Origin: Rhizobium phaseoli
GTDB taxonomy: Bacteria; Pseudomonadota; Alphaproteobacteria; Rhizobiales; Rhizobiaceae
NCBI RefSeq assembly: GCF_010668805.1
Contig: NZ_WUFT01000012.1
Span: 1-64,000, forward strand
Direction of reading: 5' to 3'
Length of the DNA: 64,000 nt
Within the stretch, counting starts at the first letter, position 1. Each line of letters opens with the position of its first letter. The notes below the pieces were generated by a model, which was not told where the DNA came from, made no database searches, and saw nothing but the letters and a program-made list of their open reading frames with translations. Both the position numbers and the translations under genes were made by a program. Positions 24,391 through 33,804 of the stretch are shown here, in pieces.

Positions 24391-25275
24391 TCAGGCCTTG
24401 CTGCGGGACAGCACGAAATCGTGCGTCACATCCCAGAAGTCGTCGGCGAATTCATAGGTCCTGGCACGTTCGTGATCATGCACTTTATCAAACTTGGCGA
24501 GCAGGCTTTCCTTGACCCCGAAGACCGCGTCCGAATGGATATAGGGATCGTCGGGGTCGAAGATATGGGTCGTCAGCGTCTCGAAGCCATCGGCGCTGAT
24601 GATGTAGTGAAGATGCGCCGGACGATAGGGGTGGCGGCCGAGATTACCGAGCAACTGGCCGACAGGGCCATCGTCCGGGATCGGGTAGTATTTCGGCTTC
24701 ACGGCACGGAACCAGTAATGTCCGTCCGGCCCGGTTCGGAAAATGCCGCGCAGGTTAAAGTCGGGCTGGATACCCTTCTGCTGCACGTCGTAAAAACCCT
24801 CGTCATTGGCCTGCCAGACATCGATCACGGCATTGGCGATCGGCCTGCCTTCCGTGTCGAGGATGCGGCCCTCGATCACCATGTCCTCGCCCTTGCTGTC
24901 GAGGCAGATATTGGCACCCATCGGCAGTTCCGGCGCATCGGCCACGTGGAAGGGGCCGAGCACCGTGCTCTCGGAGGCGCCCGAGGGTTTTCTGTTGTTG
25001 ATCGCGTCGACCAGCATCGAAACGCCAAGCACGTCGGACAGCAGGATGAATTCCTGCCGCCATTCGTTGCACATCTGGCCGGTGCGGGTGAGGAACAGGA
25101 TGGCCTGCATCCATTCGTCCTGCGTCGGCTCCAGTTCCTTCACCGCCTCGTGCAGCTTGCGGGTGATGACGTCCATCACCTGCTTCAGCCGCTCGTCCTT
25201 GGCGCCGGCATTACGGCCGGTCACGACCTCGACCGAGTTCTCCTCGGTGAAATAGCCCTTCTCATGCGCTTCCAT
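24391..25275 (-). CDS. Intradiol ring-cleavage dioxygenase (hydroxyquinol/catechol type), copy 1
   Basis: A 294-residue Fe(III) intradiol dioxygenase. The non-haem iron ligands are visible as Tyr162 (NDEGFYDV), Tyr196 or 197 (KPKYYPIPDDGPVG), His221 and His223 (RPAHLHYII). The N-terminal helical linker domain (about 30-100) mediates dimer formation. Similarity in style to hydroxyquinol 1,2-dioxygenases and the maleylacetate reductase in the same operon suggest hydroxyquinol as substrate, but catechol or a chlorocatechol cannot be excluded. It is the last gene of the operon, 7 bases after the hydroxylase gene. Confidence 0.88.
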   Translation of the reverse strand: MEAHEKGYFTEENSVEVVTGRNAGAKDERLKQVMDVITRKLHEAVKELEPTQDEWMQAILFLTRTGQMCNEWRQEFILLSDVLGVSMLVDAINNRKPSGASESTVLGPFHVADAPELPMGANICLDSKGEDMVIEGRILDTEGRPIANAVIDVWQANDEGFYDVQQKGIQPDFNLRGIFRTGPDGHYWFRAVKPKYYPIPDDGPVGQLLGNLGRHPYRPAHLHYIISADGFETLTTHIFDPDDPYIHSDAVFGVKESLLAKFDKVHDHERARTYEFADDFWDVTHDFVLSRSKA

Positions 25276-25282
25276 GTTCGCC

Positions 25283-27037
25283 TCACCGGTCCAGGATTGT
25301 TTTCAACACGCGGCGCAGTTCGCCGGCGGGATCGGCCGCCAGGCCTTCCGAACGCCAGGCGACGTGGTGGTCGGGCCGCACCAGGATGACGCCGGCATCG
25401 CCGACTTCGCGGGCGCGCGCCCAATCGCCATAATGATCCTGCCATTGTTGCCGAGGCCCGATGATATGGGTGATGATCGGCAGATTGAGCTCGGCAGACA
25501 AGGCCTCAGCCGCATCGACCCAGCCGCGGCCGCCGATGCCGGTCAGGATGGTGAACCTGCCATGGCCGCAGAGATCGAGCGTCGAGGCTTTCTTGTTGCC
25601 GTCGCCGAACAGCCAGGCATGCGGCAGGCGCGCGCCGGGCCAGGTCGTCTGCTCGAAATGCAGTTCGTTGTCCTGTATGAAGGCGGGCTCGGGCTGGCCT
25701 TCAACTGCGACTGCCGCCGACTTGTAACGATGGTTCATCTCGACGCCGTGGGCGTCGAATTCGTAGACCTTGAAGGCGATCGCTTCGCGCAGAGCGGCCC
25801 GCTGGGTCTCGGCGGCGGGCGTGTCGTCGCAGCGACGGTCCATATTCTCCTGCATCTTCACCGGATCGATGGAATCGAGCAGGCCAAGCGCGCCGAAGAT
25901 CGGGCCGAATTCTTCGATCGACTGGTTGGCACGGGTGACGATCTGCTTGGCGACAGGCGCGCGCTCCTCGGTATAGGTCTCGAGCAGGCCGGGGCCGGCC
26001 TGGCCCCGGACGACCATGGCGAGCTTCCAGGCGAGGTTGAAGCCGTCCTGGATCGAGGTGTTGGAGCCGAGCCCGTTCGACGGCGGATGGCGGTGGATCG
26101 CGTCACCTATGCAGAAGACCCGGCCCTTGTGGGCGCGCGCGGCATAACAATTGTTGACCGTCCAGGTCGAGACCGAAGTGACTTCGATGTCGATATCGGG
26201 ATCGCCGATCAGGTCGCGGGCCACGCCCTCGGCAAAGGCATTGTCGACATCTGGCACGCCCTGGGTGATATCGTAACCCCAGTTGATCAGCCACTCGTTC
26301 CACGGCCGGATCATGCGGACGAGACCCATGCCGATGCCGCCGACATTCGAGCCCGGCTGCAGCACCCAATAGAGCACCGAGGGGCGGTGGGCCACATAGC
26401 GCGTAAGATCGGCCTTAAACACGATGTTCATCGAGCCGGCGACGCCCATCTTCCCCTCGAACGGCAGGCCGATATGCTGCGCCACCAGCGAGTTGCCGCC
26501 ATCGGCTCCAACAAGATATTTCGAGCGGATGGTGAAGTCCTTGCCGGTCAGCCGGTCGCGGCAGGTCGCCGTCACGCCGTCGCCATCCTGCACGTGGCTG
26601 ACATATTCCGTCGACATCCTGGCCTGCGTGCCACGCGAGCAGGCGGTCTTGAACAAAAGCGGCTCCATGAAGGTCTGCGGCAAGTCGTTCATCTCCGTCG
26701 GCGAAGACAGCAGATGCTCCGCCTTGGACTTCGGATGGTTGCCCCAGGTCTTAAGCCGGCCCAGCTCCTCGCCGGCAATGGATGTGCAGAACACGTTCTC
26801 GCCCATGATCTCCTGCGGGCTGCAATGGAGATAGGCCTCGGCCTCGACCTCGCGGCCGAGGTCGCGCAACACCTCCATGGCCCGTTGGTTGGTGATGTGG
26901 GCACGCGGCGTGTTGGCGAGCCAGCGATAGCGGTTGATCGCCATGTTCTCGACACCATAGGTGGCGAGCAGCGCCGCAGTGGCCGAGCCCGCCGGGCCGG
27001 TTCCAATGATCAATACGTCGGTTTCGATGTCAGCCAT
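25283..27037 (-). CDS. FAD-dependent phenol hydroxylase (TfdB-like)
   Basis: A 584-residue class A flavoprotein monooxygenase. The FAD dinucleotide motif is DVLIIGTGPAGSATA (7-21), and the second FAD motif is RVFCIGDAIHRHPPSNGLGS, which is characteristic of the TfdB/phenol 2-monooxygenase family. The C-terminal third has the thioredoxin-like fold typical of this family. It should hydroxylate a phenol next to its OH group using NAD(P)H and O2, giving a diol or triol for the intradiol dioxygenases. The gene overlaps the upstream permease gene by 8 bases. Cytosolic. Confidence 0.88.
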   Translation of the reverse strand: MADIETDVLIIGTGPAGSATAALLATYGVENMAINRYRWLANTPRAHITNQRAMEVLRDLGREVEAEAYLHCSPQEIMGENVFCTSIAGEELGRLKTWGNHPKSKAEHLLSSPTEMNDLPQTFMEPLLFKTACSRGTQARMSTEYVSHVQDGDGVTATCRDRLTGKDFTIRSKYLVGADGGNSLVAQHIGLPFEGKMGVAGSMNIVFKADLTRYVAHRPSVLYWVLQPGSNVGGIGMGLVRMIRPWNEWLINWGYDITQGVPDVDNAFAEGVARDLIGDPDIDIEVTSVSTWTVNNCYAARAHKGRVFCIGDAIHRHPPSNGLGSNTSIQDGFNLAWKLAMVVRGQAGPGLLETYTEERAPVAKQIVTRANQSIEEFGPIFGALGLLDSIDPVKMQENMDRRCDDTPAAETQRAALREAIAFKVYEFDAHGVEMNHRYKSAAVAVEGQPEPAFIQDNELHFEQTTWPGARLPHAWLFGDGNKKASTLDLCGHGRFTILTGIGGRGWVDAAEALSAELNLPIITHIIGPRQQWQDHYGDWARAREVGDAGVILVRPDHHVAWRSEGLAADPAGELRRVLKTILDR

Positions 27038-28118
27038 CAGGCACTCCCTCGTTCGTCTTTATTTTTGGCCGGCCCGCCAGGATGCGGCGGACGGGAAAGA
27101 GCTGGATTCCGGTGCGGTCGGTGAATAGGCCCCACAGGCCGCGCGGCGCAAACAGCATGATCAGAATGCCGATCAGGCCGAGGATCAGCAGATACCAGGA
27201 GCCGTAGTCGGCAAGCAGGTTCTGCAGGATGTAGAAGACGATCACCCCGACGATCGGCCCTTCGATCGTGCCGATGCCGCCGATCACGACGATGAAGATC
27301 ACGTAAGCCGTCCAGTCCGGGACCGAGAAGGCGGCGTCCGGCGAGATGCGCGCCTTCTGCACGTAGATCAGTGCACCGGTGAGGCCGGTCGCCAGCGCTG
27401 CGACCAGATAGACGAAGGATTTGGTCCAGAGCGGGTCGACGCCGACGGAGCGCGCCGCCTCGCGGTTGTCGCGTACGGCAGCAAGGCCAAGTCCCTGCTT
27501 GGATCGCAGCAGCTTGTAGATCGAGCCGATGGTAAGCATCGCCAGGAGCAGCGCCAGCCAGTAGCAGACGATGTCGGTCGCCTGCGGCCCACGCACGCCC
27601 AGCAGATCGGCGACGAAGCGGACGCCGACCATGTCACGCGCAGCGCCTGCGGGCAGCGAGGTGCCGGTGCCGCCGCCCAGCGCCTTCCACTGTGCGAGCG
27701 AGAGCCGCACGATCTCGGCGATCACCCAGGTGCCGATCGCGAAATAGGCTCCTTGCAGGCGGAACACGAAGAAGGCGGTCGGTATGGAGAGCGCGAGCGC
27801 CGCAAGCCCCCCGAGCACGATGGCCGCCATCGGATCCATTCCAAGCAGGCTGACGCCGCCGAACATCGCATAAGCGCCGAAGCCGACGAAAGCTTGCTGG
27901 CCGACGGAGACGAGGCCGGCATACCCCGCGAGCAGGTTCCAGCACTGCGCCAGCACCAGCATGGTCAGGATGGAGAACAGGTCCTGGATCACGGCACGCG
28001 GCGCAAAGAGCGGCGTTGCGGAGGCGAAAGCCACCACCGCGAGGATCAGCAGGATGGAAACCAAGGAACCGCGCGTGCGCGTCGAGACGGACCAGGATGT
28101 GGAAACATTGTCTGCCAT
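27030..28118 (-). CDS. Liv-type ABC transporter permease (LivM), unit 2
   Basis: A 362-residue inner-membrane permease of the branched-chain amino acid (HAAT) family. About nine to ten hydrophobic segments are seen. The LivM signature appears as NLLAGYAGLVSVGQQAFVGF and later in GLAAVRDNREAARSVGVDPL. It should pair with the LivH protein encoded just upstream. Embedding in a catabolic operon suggests an aromatic or phenolic acid as substrate rather than an amino acid. The C-terminus is a charged cytosolic tail. Confidence 0.9.
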   Translation of the reverse strand: MADNVSTSWSVSTRTRGSLVSILLILAVVAFASATPLFAPRAVIQDLFSILTMLVLAQCWNLLAGYAGLVSVGQQAFVGFGAYAMFGGVSLLGMDPMAAIVLGGLAALALSIPTAFFVFRLQGAYFAIGTWVIAEIVRLSLAQWKALGGGTGTSLPAGAARDMVGVRFVADLLGVRGPQATDIVCYWLALLLAMLTIGSIYKLLRSKQGLGLAAVRDNREAARSVGVDPLWTKSFVYLVAALATGLTGALIYVQKARISPDAAFSVPDWTAYVIFIVVIGGIGTIEGPIVGVIVFYILQNLLADYGSWYLLILGLIGILIMLFAPRGLWGLFTDRTGIQLFPVRRILAGRPKIKTNEGVPDG

Positions 28119-28119
28119 C

Positions 28120-28983
28120 TCAGTCCACCGCCCGAGGGAAGAGGCCGCGGGGCCGGACGATCAACACCAGCAGGAAGGCGACATGCCCGGCGAGAATCTG
28201 CCATTCCGGATCGACCGCCGCACCCATCGTCTGCGCCACGCCGATGATGATGCCACCGGCCAGCGTGCCCCAGAACGACCCCAGCCCGCCGATGATCACG
28301 GCCTCGAAGGCATAGATCAACCGCGCCGGCCCCATGGTCGGATCGAAATTCGCACGAGTGCCGAGATAGAGCGCGGCGATCGTCACGACCATCATCGCGA
28401 TGCCGGTTGCGGTCGCGAAAATCCGTTCGGCCCGGATGCCCATCAGACCAGCAGTGGCGCTGTCGTCGGACGTGGCGCGGAAGGCGCGGCCGAGCGAGGT
28501 GCGATAGAACAGAAGGTTGAGAGCCACGATGACGCCAACGGCGGAAAGGAAGGTGAGCAGCGGCATCGTGCCGATGCTGATCGGCCCGACCTGCAACGAG
28601 GCCGTTTCCAGCGCACCTGCCGAGATGCGACGGCTGTCGGCCGAAAAGCCTTGGAGAAGCCCGTTCTGGATGACGACCGAAAAGCCGAAAGTCACCAGCA
28701 GCGGCGGCAGAATATCGTCGCCAAGTGTGCGGTTAAGTACGAGGAATTGCAGCGCCCAGCCGAGTGCGAACATCACGGGCAGCGCCACCACCGCGGCAAG
28801 GAATGGATTGAGCCCAAGCGCGGAGACCAGCAACAGCACCAGGAAGGCGGCCAGCACGATCAGATCGCCATGCGCGAGATTTACCAGCCGCATGATGCCG
28901 AAGACGAGGCTCAGTCCCGCCGCGAAAAGCGCGTACAGGCCGCCGAGCAGAATGCCCTGGATGATCGTGTCGAGCCAGTTCAT
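28120..28983 (-). CDS. Liv-type ABC transporter permease (LivH), unit 2
   Basis: A 287-residue permease from ATG 28983 (MNWLDTIIQGILLGGLYALF). The LivH family marks are GIMRLVNLAHGDLIVLAAFL and FEAVIIGGLGSFWGTLAGGI. Eight or so membrane helices. I reject the longer upstream frame because it runs into the ATP-binding protein gene and lacks similarity. Start and stop overlaps with both neighbours show tight coupling. Confidence 0.9.
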   Translation of the reverse strand: MNWLDTIIQGILLGGLYALFAAGLSLVFGIMRLVNLAHGDLIVLAAFLVLLLVSALGLNPFLAAVVALPVMFALGWALQFLVLNRTLGDDILPPLLVTFGFSVVIQNGLLQGFSADSRRISAGALETASLQVGPISIGTMPLLTFLSAVGVIVALNLLFYRTSLGRAFRATSDDSATAGLMGIRAERIFATATGIAMMVVTIAALYLGTRANFDPTMGPARLIYAFEAVIIGGLGSFWGTLAGGIIIGVAQTMGAAVDPEWQILAGHVAFLLVLIVRPRGLFPRAVD

Positions 28984-29690
28984 CGCGCATGCGCTCCGAA
29001 ATAGGCCGCGTGGATATCCTCGCGGCTGAGTGTTGCCGGCGTGCCCGTCAGCGTCACCCGTCCCTCCATCATGCAATAGACCCGGTCGGCCACCTTCAGA
29101 GCCTGGCCGATATCCTGCTCGACAATGACGATTGCCGCGCCGGTCGCGCGGATCTTGGGAAAGGCCGCATAGATGTCCTTGACCACGACGGGCGCGAGGC
29201 CGAGGCTCACCTCGTCACAGAGCAGGACCCGCGGATTGGACATCAGTCCCCGGCCGATCGCCACCATTTGCTGCTGGCCGCCCGAAAGCGCGGTGCCGGG
29301 CTTGTGCCGCCGCTCCTTCAGCACGGGAAAGAGCTGGTAGATGGCATCCAGTGTCCAGGTGCCGTCGCCGCTGCGGCCGTATTTGCCGATCAGCAAATTC
29401 TCCTCGACCGACAGCGAGGGAAAAAGGCGCCTGCCTTCCGGCACCATGGCGATGCCGAGCCGCACGACGTCGGGCGCCGACAGCGCGCCGATCTCGGCGC
29501 CGGCAAAGCGGATATGGTTCGGCGCATTGCGAATCAGCCCGGAGATCGAGCGCAGCAGCGTCGACTTGCCGGCGCCATTGGCGCCGATCACGGCCACCGT
29601 CTCGCCTTCGTCCAGCATCATGTCGACACCGAACAGCGCCTGGAAGTCGCCATAGAAGGCCGTCAGGCCGTGTGTCTCGAGCACCGCCAT
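28980..29690 (-). CDS. Liv-type ABC ATP-binding protein (LivF), unit 2
   Basis: A 236-residue ATPase from ATG 29690. Walker A is GANGAGKST, the ABC signature is ALSGGQQQMVAIGR, and Walker B is VLLCDEVSLGLAP. It overlaps the LivG stop by one base (TGATG). The upstream extension of the open frame is antisense-like and is rejected. Works at the inner face of the membrane with LivG on the LivH/LivM pair. Confidence 0.92.
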   Translation of the reverse strand: MAVLETHGLTAFYGDFQALFGVDMMLDEGETVAVIGANGAGKSTLLRSISGLIRNAPNHIRFAGAEIGALSAPDVVRLGIAMVPEGRRLFPSLSVEENLLIGKYGRSGDGTWTLDAIYQLFPVLKERRHKPGTALSGGQQQMVAIGRGLMSNPRVLLCDEVSLGLAPVVVKDIYAAFPKIRATGAAIVIVEQDIGQALKVADRVYCMMEGRVTLTGTPATLSREDIHAAYFGAHAR

Positions 29691-30409
29691 CAGACCTCGA
29701 TCCCGAGATAGATTTCGCGTACCTCTTTCGAAGCCATGATGGTGTCGGGATCGCCGATCCCGATCACCCGACCGAAATGCAGCACGACGAGCCGGCTGAC
29801 CACGGAAGTCAGAGCATGCAGCACATGTTCGACCCAGATGATCGACACGCCACGGCCGTGGATCACCCGAATCGTCTCGACGAGCTCCTGACATTCTCCT
29901 TCCGTCAGGCCGCCGGCGATCTCGTCGAGCAGCAGGATCCTGGGGTCGGTGGCTAGCGCCCGGGCGAGTTCGAGTCGCTTGCGCTGCAGCAGCCCAAGCG
30001 TCCCCGCCGGCTGGTTCGCCTTCGGGTAAAGCCCGATCCTGACGAGAATGTCGGCGCATCGATCGCTGACTTCGCGCTCGGTCTTGCGTGAGCCGAAGGC
30101 GGCTGCAACCAGCAGGTTCTCGAAGACCGTCAGCTTTTCGAACGGCTGCGGGATCTGGAATGTCCGGCCGATGCCGGCAAGACATCGCGCCATCGGCGGC
30201 TGCCGCGTCACGTCGACGCCATCGAGCCGGATGCTGCCTGCGTCGACACGAATGTTGCCCGTTATCAGGTTGAAGAGGGTAGATTTGCCGGCTCCGTTCG
30301 GGCCGATCACCCCGAGCGCTTCGCCACTTTCCAGCGCAAACGAAACCTGGTCGGCGACTTTCAGGGCGCCGAAGCTTTTCGATAGCTGGTCAAGCACGAG
30401 TATGGGCAT
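29690..30409 (-). CDS. Liv-type ABC ATP-binding protein (LivG), unit 2
   Basis: A 239-residue ATPase. Walker A is GPNGAGKST and Walker B is ILLLDEIAGGLTEGE. The signature region reads LGLLQRKRLELARALA, a variant in which the usual LSGGQ is replaced by LGLLQR, as is frequent in this aromatic-uptake LivG subgroup (the unit 2 and unit 3 LivG both have it). Forms a heterodimer with LivF. Confidence 0.9.
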   Translation of the reverse strand: MPILVLDQLSKSFGALKVADQVSFALESGEALGVIGPNGAGKSTLFNLITGNIRVDAGSIRLDGVDVTRQPPMARCLAGIGRTFQIPQPFEKLTVFENLLVAAAFGSRKTEREVSDRCADILVRIGLYPKANQPAGTLGLLQRKRLELARALATDPRILLLDEIAGGLTEGECQELVETIRVIHGRGVSIIWVEHVLHALTSVVSRLVVLHFGRVIGIGDPDTIMASKEVREIYLGIEV

Positions 30410-30469
30410 CAGGGTCTCGGGTTACAGGCTTCCGTTGAACGGCGGCCCGGGGTTGAGCGCCGAGCCGAT

Positions 30470-30491
30470 CAGGCGGTAGCTCCACCGCCTG
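30470..30491 (-). terminator. Hairpin between binding protein and LivG genes
   Basis: CAGGCGGT and ACCGCCTG form an 8-bp stem with a 6-base loop in the 91-base gap inside the operon. Without a U-run it may be an attenuator or an RNA-stabilising stem. That would fit the higher demand for the periplasmic binding protein than for the membrane parts. Confidence 0.5.
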
Positions 30492-30500
30492 GGCGCTGGC

Positions 30501-31778
30501 TCAGGCGATGGCTTCCATCTTGCCGCCCGTCGGGATATTCGGCGCCGTCTGGTTGTCGACGATGATGAGGTCGTAGCCGCCGCCGTCCTTTAGGCGCCAC
30601 TGGCCGCCGACAAGCGGAGTCTTGGCGATGTTCTTGGTGGCGAAAGGCGGTAGGTTTGCGCCGTCCCAGGCGACCTTGCCGACGATCGTCTCGAGGTTCG
30701 TGGCGGCGATGGCCGAAATCACGGCCGCGCTGTCGTTCGGATCGGCCCGCTTCATCACGTCGGCCGCCACTTCGAACAGCGCATGGATGAAGCCGATTGG
30801 CTGGGTCCAGGGACGACTTGTCGCCGCTGTGAAGCCGTCCGCAAGATCCTTGGAGTTCTGGCCGGTCAGCGATGACTTGAACGGATGGGTTGCCGACCAC
30901 CAGACTTCGCTCGAGAGGTTGTGGCCGTTCTTGCCGAGCGCCTCGACCGCCTGAGGGAACAGGATAGCCTTACCGATGGAGGCGACCTTCGGCTTGAAGC
31001 CCTGCTGCTGCGCCTGGTTCCAGAAGGTGGTGAAGTCCGGCGGGATCATCACGCCGGTGATGATCTCGTCGCCAGCCGACTTGAAGGCGTTGATCTGCGC
31101 GGAAAAATCGTCAGTCAGGTTCTGGTAGCGGCCGGGGTCGTTGAGCGTATAGCCGAGCTTGTCCAGGACCGGCGGGAAGCCAACCTGCTTGTCACCCCAG
31201 GCATTGCCGTCGCCGTCATTGGGGAATAGGCCACCGACCTTCTTGTTGGTCGTCACCTGGCCCCACATGTTGGTATAGACGGCGATGACGTCTTCAAGGC
31301 CCCAGAAGAAGTGGAAGGCGCTGTTGAACGGCTTCCACGACGACGGGTCACCCGGATTGGCCTGCTGGCCGATGAACCAGGGCTGCCACGGCGCCATGGT
31401 CGAGATGCAGGGCACTTCCTCGGCTTCGCAGGTCGTCGCCACCGGGTTGGTCGTCTCGGGCGTCGACGCGACCAGCACCGCATGCACCTTGTCGGTGACG
31501 ATCAGTTCCTTAGCGACTTCGGCGGCGCGGTTCGGGTTGGACTGGCTGTCCTTTACCACGACTTCGTAATTCAGTCCGGCGGCCTTGGTCGCCGCCATGA
31601 AGCCGTCAATGATGAACTTGTCGGCTTCGGCGAAGGCGGCCAGCGGGCCGCTCTGCGGGCTGACATAACCAAGCTTGATGGCGGTACCCTGGGCGATGGC
31701 CGGCATGGTCAGCCCCGAGGTCGCCGCCACGGCTCCAGTGGCGGCCGCAGACTTCAGCAAATCACGTCTCGTAAACAT
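30501..31778 (-). CDS. Liv-type periplasmic substrate-binding protein, unit 2
   Basis: From ATG 31778 (GGAGGA upstream) the product has 425 residues with a twin-arginine-type signal (FTRRDLLKSAAATGAV, cleavage after AIAQG near 30). It is a type I periplasmic binding protein (KLGYVSPQSGPLAAFAEADK). It is clearly paralogous to the unit 3 binding protein, sharing SSEVWWxxxxPFKSxLTGQ and WTQPxGFxHA. Many aromatic residues in the body fit an aromatic ligand. It delivers the substrate to LivHM. Confidence 0.9.
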   Translation of the reverse strand: MFTRRDLLKSAAATGAVAATSGLTMPAIAQGTAIKLGYVSPQSGPLAAFAEADKFIIDGFMAATKAAGLNYEVVVKDSQSNPNRAAEVAKELIVTDKVHAVLVASTPETTNPVATTCEAEEVPCISTMAPWQPWFIGQQANPGDPSSWKPFNSAFHFFWGLEDVIAVYTNMWGQVTTNKKVGGLFPNDGDGNAWGDKQVGFPPVLDKLGYTLNDPGRYQNLTDDFSAQINAFKSAGDEIITGVMIPPDFTTFWNQAQQQGFKPKVASIGKAILFPQAVEALGKNGHNLSSEVWWSATHPFKSSLTGQNSKDLADGFTAATSRPWTQPIGFIHALFEVAADVMKRADPNDSAAVISAIAATNLETIVGKVAWDGANLPPFATKNIAKTPLVGGQWRLKDGGGYDLIIVDNQTAPNIPTGGKMEAIA

Positions 31779-31802
31779 ATGCCTTCCTCCTCCCAAAAGA
31801 AT

Positions 31803-32867
31803 TCAATATGGCGGACGGCGTCCGCTCCATGCGTCCTGCAAGAGCGCGCGGATCGACCCATGATCGATCGGCCGCGGGTTCGCGTAGGGATTGCTGTTGG
31901 CGATCTCGGCTGCGCGGTCCAGATCAGCCTCGCTGAGGCCGAAATCCCTGAGCGCCTTCGGCGAGCCGATGGACTTCGCGAAGTCGTAAAGCGCCTGCCC
32001 GGGCGTGCCGCCACCGAAAATGTCCGAGATCGGCTTCATCAGTTCCGGCACGGCCGATGCGTTGAAGCCGATCGTGTGCGGCAGCATGATCGAATGCGTC
32101 TCCGCATGCGGCGTGTCGAAACTGCCGCCCAATGTGTGGCAGATCTTGTGATGCAGCGACATCGAGATCTGGCCGAGCACCGTGCCGCAAAGCCACGCAC
32201 CATAAAGTGCTTTCTCGCGGGCTGAACTGTCACGCGGGCTTTCGATGATAACAGGCAGCGCTTCCTTGAGCGCCCGCATCCCGTCGATGGCCATCATTGA
32301 CGTGATCGGGTTGCGGTCCGGCGCATAGAGCCCTTCGGCGGCGTGCGCGATGGCGTTCAGGCCGCTGGTGATGCTCATGTCGACGGGCAAGCCGAGTGTT
32401 AGCTCCGGGTCGTAGATGACGACCTCGGGTGTGATTTTCGGGCTGCGCACGGTGGTCTTGACGCCGTTTTCCGTCTGGCCAAGGATCGGGGTCACTTCGG
32501 AACCGGCATACGTCGTCGGCACGACGATTTGCTGGATATCGGTGCGATAGGCCATCGCCTTGCCGAGCCCGGTGGTCGAACCGCCGCCGAGCGATACGAC
32601 GCAATCCGCGCCGACCTCGGCCGCGCGCGAGACGGCGCGCTCGGTAACCTCGACCGGCGTATGCATGGTCGCATCGGTGAAGGTGCCGACCGAGAGCGAA
32701 CCCAGCCGCGCCGACAGGGCCTGCGCATCCGCCGCCTGGTGCGGCGTCGACAGCACCAGCGCGCGCCGGCAGTTTAACGCCTCGACCCATTTGCCCACAT
32801 CGGCACTCGCTCCGTTGCCGAAGACGATGCGGGCAGGACTTCCCTGGTAGCTGAACGACAGCGTCAT
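31803..32867 (-). CDS. Maleylacetate reductase
   Basis: A 354-residue iron-alcohol-dehydrogenase-family protein. VSLGGGSTTGLGKAMAYR is the nucleotide-binding turn of maleylacetate reductases, and PTTYAGSEVTPILGQTENG is specific for this group. His residues in MSLHHKICHTLGGSFDTPHA lie where metal-dependent relatives bind iron or zinc. The enzyme reduces maleylacetate, the product of hydroxyquinol cleavage, to beta-ketoadipate with NAD(P)H. Its start overlaps the dioxygenase stop by 4 bases. This is the strongest indicator of the pathway in unit 2. Confidence 0.92.
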   Translation of the reverse strand: MTLSFSYQGSPARIVFGNGASADVGKWVEALNCRRALVLSTPHQAADAQALSARLGSLSVGTFTDATMHTPVEVTERAVSRAAEVGADCVVSLGGGSTTGLGKAMAYRTDIQQIVVPTTYAGSEVTPILGQTENGVKTTVRSPKITPEVVIYDPELTLGLPVDMSITSGLNAIAHAAEGLYAPDRNPITSMMAIDGMRALKEALPVIIESPRDSSAREKALYGAWLCGTVLGQISMSLHHKICHTLGGSFDTPHAETHSIMLPHTIGFNASAVPELMKPISDIFGGGTPGQALYDFAKSIGSPKALRDFGLSEADLDRAAEIANSNPYANPRPIDHGSIRALLQDAWSGRRPPY

Positions 32868-33724
32868 GTCGCGCCACGTCCTTTCTTCGCCCTCACCATG
32901 ACGAAGGTAAAGTCGAGTGTCGAACTCTCGCCTTTGCCTGATGGCTTGAACTCGCCGATCAGCTCTTCTTTGACGCCAAACAGGGCATCCCGGGCGAGGT
33001 TTGCATCGCCGCCGTCATAGACATGCGTGCTGATCGTCTCGAAGCCATCCGCCTTGATCAGGAAGTGCAGATGTGCGGGGCGCCGGAGTGGAAAGCCAAG
33101 GCCGCCAAGCATCTGGCCAACCGGCCCGTCGCAGGGCACGGCATAGCCGCCCGGCCGGACTGTCTTGTAGCGGAAATCGCCCTTGGTGTCGGCCGTGAAT
33201 ACGCCGCGAAGATTGAATTCGGGTTGTTGGTCCGGTTGCTGGTTCTCGTAGTAGCCTTCATTGTTGGCTTGCCAGGTCTCGATCGTGGCGCCCGCGACGG
33301 GCTGCCCATCGAGATCCTGTACATGGCCGGCCACCGCCAGAACGGGGCCGACGCCGTCGAGCGAGATATTGGAGTCGAGCGCCAATCGGGGTGCGTCGGC
33401 ACGATAGAACGGCCCGCGCACCGTATTGGGCGTTGCGCTCTTCGGCCGGCGGGTATTGATCTCCTCGATGAGCGCGGTGACCCCCAAAAGGTCCGAAAGC
33501 AGCACCCATTCCTGCCGCCGTCCGTCACTGGCGTGACCAACCTCGGTGAGGAATTCCACCGTCCGTCGCCAGTCGGCATGGGTCGGACGCGTCTCGCGGA
33601 TGAGCTCGTGCAGGTGTTCTATGAAGGATACCATGAAAGCTTGCAGAGGCCCCTCCGCATGCTTGTCGAGCCGCTCGGCCACAAGCTGCGCAGAATTGCG
33701 CTCGCTGAACGTTATATCTGGCAT
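32864..33724 (-). CDS. Hydroxyquinol 1,2-dioxygenase-type intradiol dioxygenase, copy 2
   Basis: A 286-residue Fe(III) intradiol dioxygenase from ATG 33724. Ligands are Tyr158 or 159 (NNEGYYEN), Tyr194 (PGGYAVPCDGPVG), His218 and His220 (RPAHLHFLI). It is the first gene of the unit 2 operon and directly precedes maleylacetate reductase, the arrangement expected for hydroxyquinol 1,2-dioxygenase, which makes 3-hydroxy-cis,cis-muconate (maleylacetate). It and the dioxygenase at 24391 share many blocks but differ enough to suggest separate substrates. Confidence 0.9.
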   Translation of the reverse strand: MPDITFSERNSAQLVAERLDKHAEGPLQAFMVSFIEHLHELIRETRPTHADWRRTVEFLTEVGHASDGRRQEWVLLSDLLGVTALIEEINTRRPKSATPNTVRGPFYRADAPRLALDSNISLDGVGPVLAVAGHVQDLDGQPVAGATIETWQANNEGYYENQQPDQQPEFNLRGVFTADTKGDFRYKTVRPGGYAVPCDGPVGQMLGGLGFPLRRPAHLHFLIKADGFETISTHVYDGGDANLARDALFGVKEELIGEFKPSGKGESSTLDFTFVMVRAKKGRGAT

Positions 33725-33804
33725 GACTCCTCCCATGACGATAATTTAGCAGCCCGGAACTGAATGCTTGATAATTTTTTTCGTGATTTGTATGCGTATT
33801 TGTT
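33725..33804. promoter_or_regulatory. Divergent promoter of unit 2 and its LysR
   Basis: An 80-base divergent region with an AT-rich core (33764-33800, including ataatttttttcgtgattt). Its right part, TATGCGTATTTGTTATGAAG up to the LysR start, closely resembles 44254-44273 upstream of unit 3. A GGAGGAG site before ATG 33724 serves the dioxygenase. Confidence 0.6.

Noticed and set aside
25274..27124. 616-codon plus-strand frame opposite the TfdB-like gene
   Set aside because: Antisense artefact of high-GC codon use; the opposite strand has clear FAD motifs.
29691..30185. N-terminal extension of the unit 2 LivF frame
   Set aside because: It overlaps LivG, and normal LivF proteins begin at the MAVLETHGLTAFYG position.
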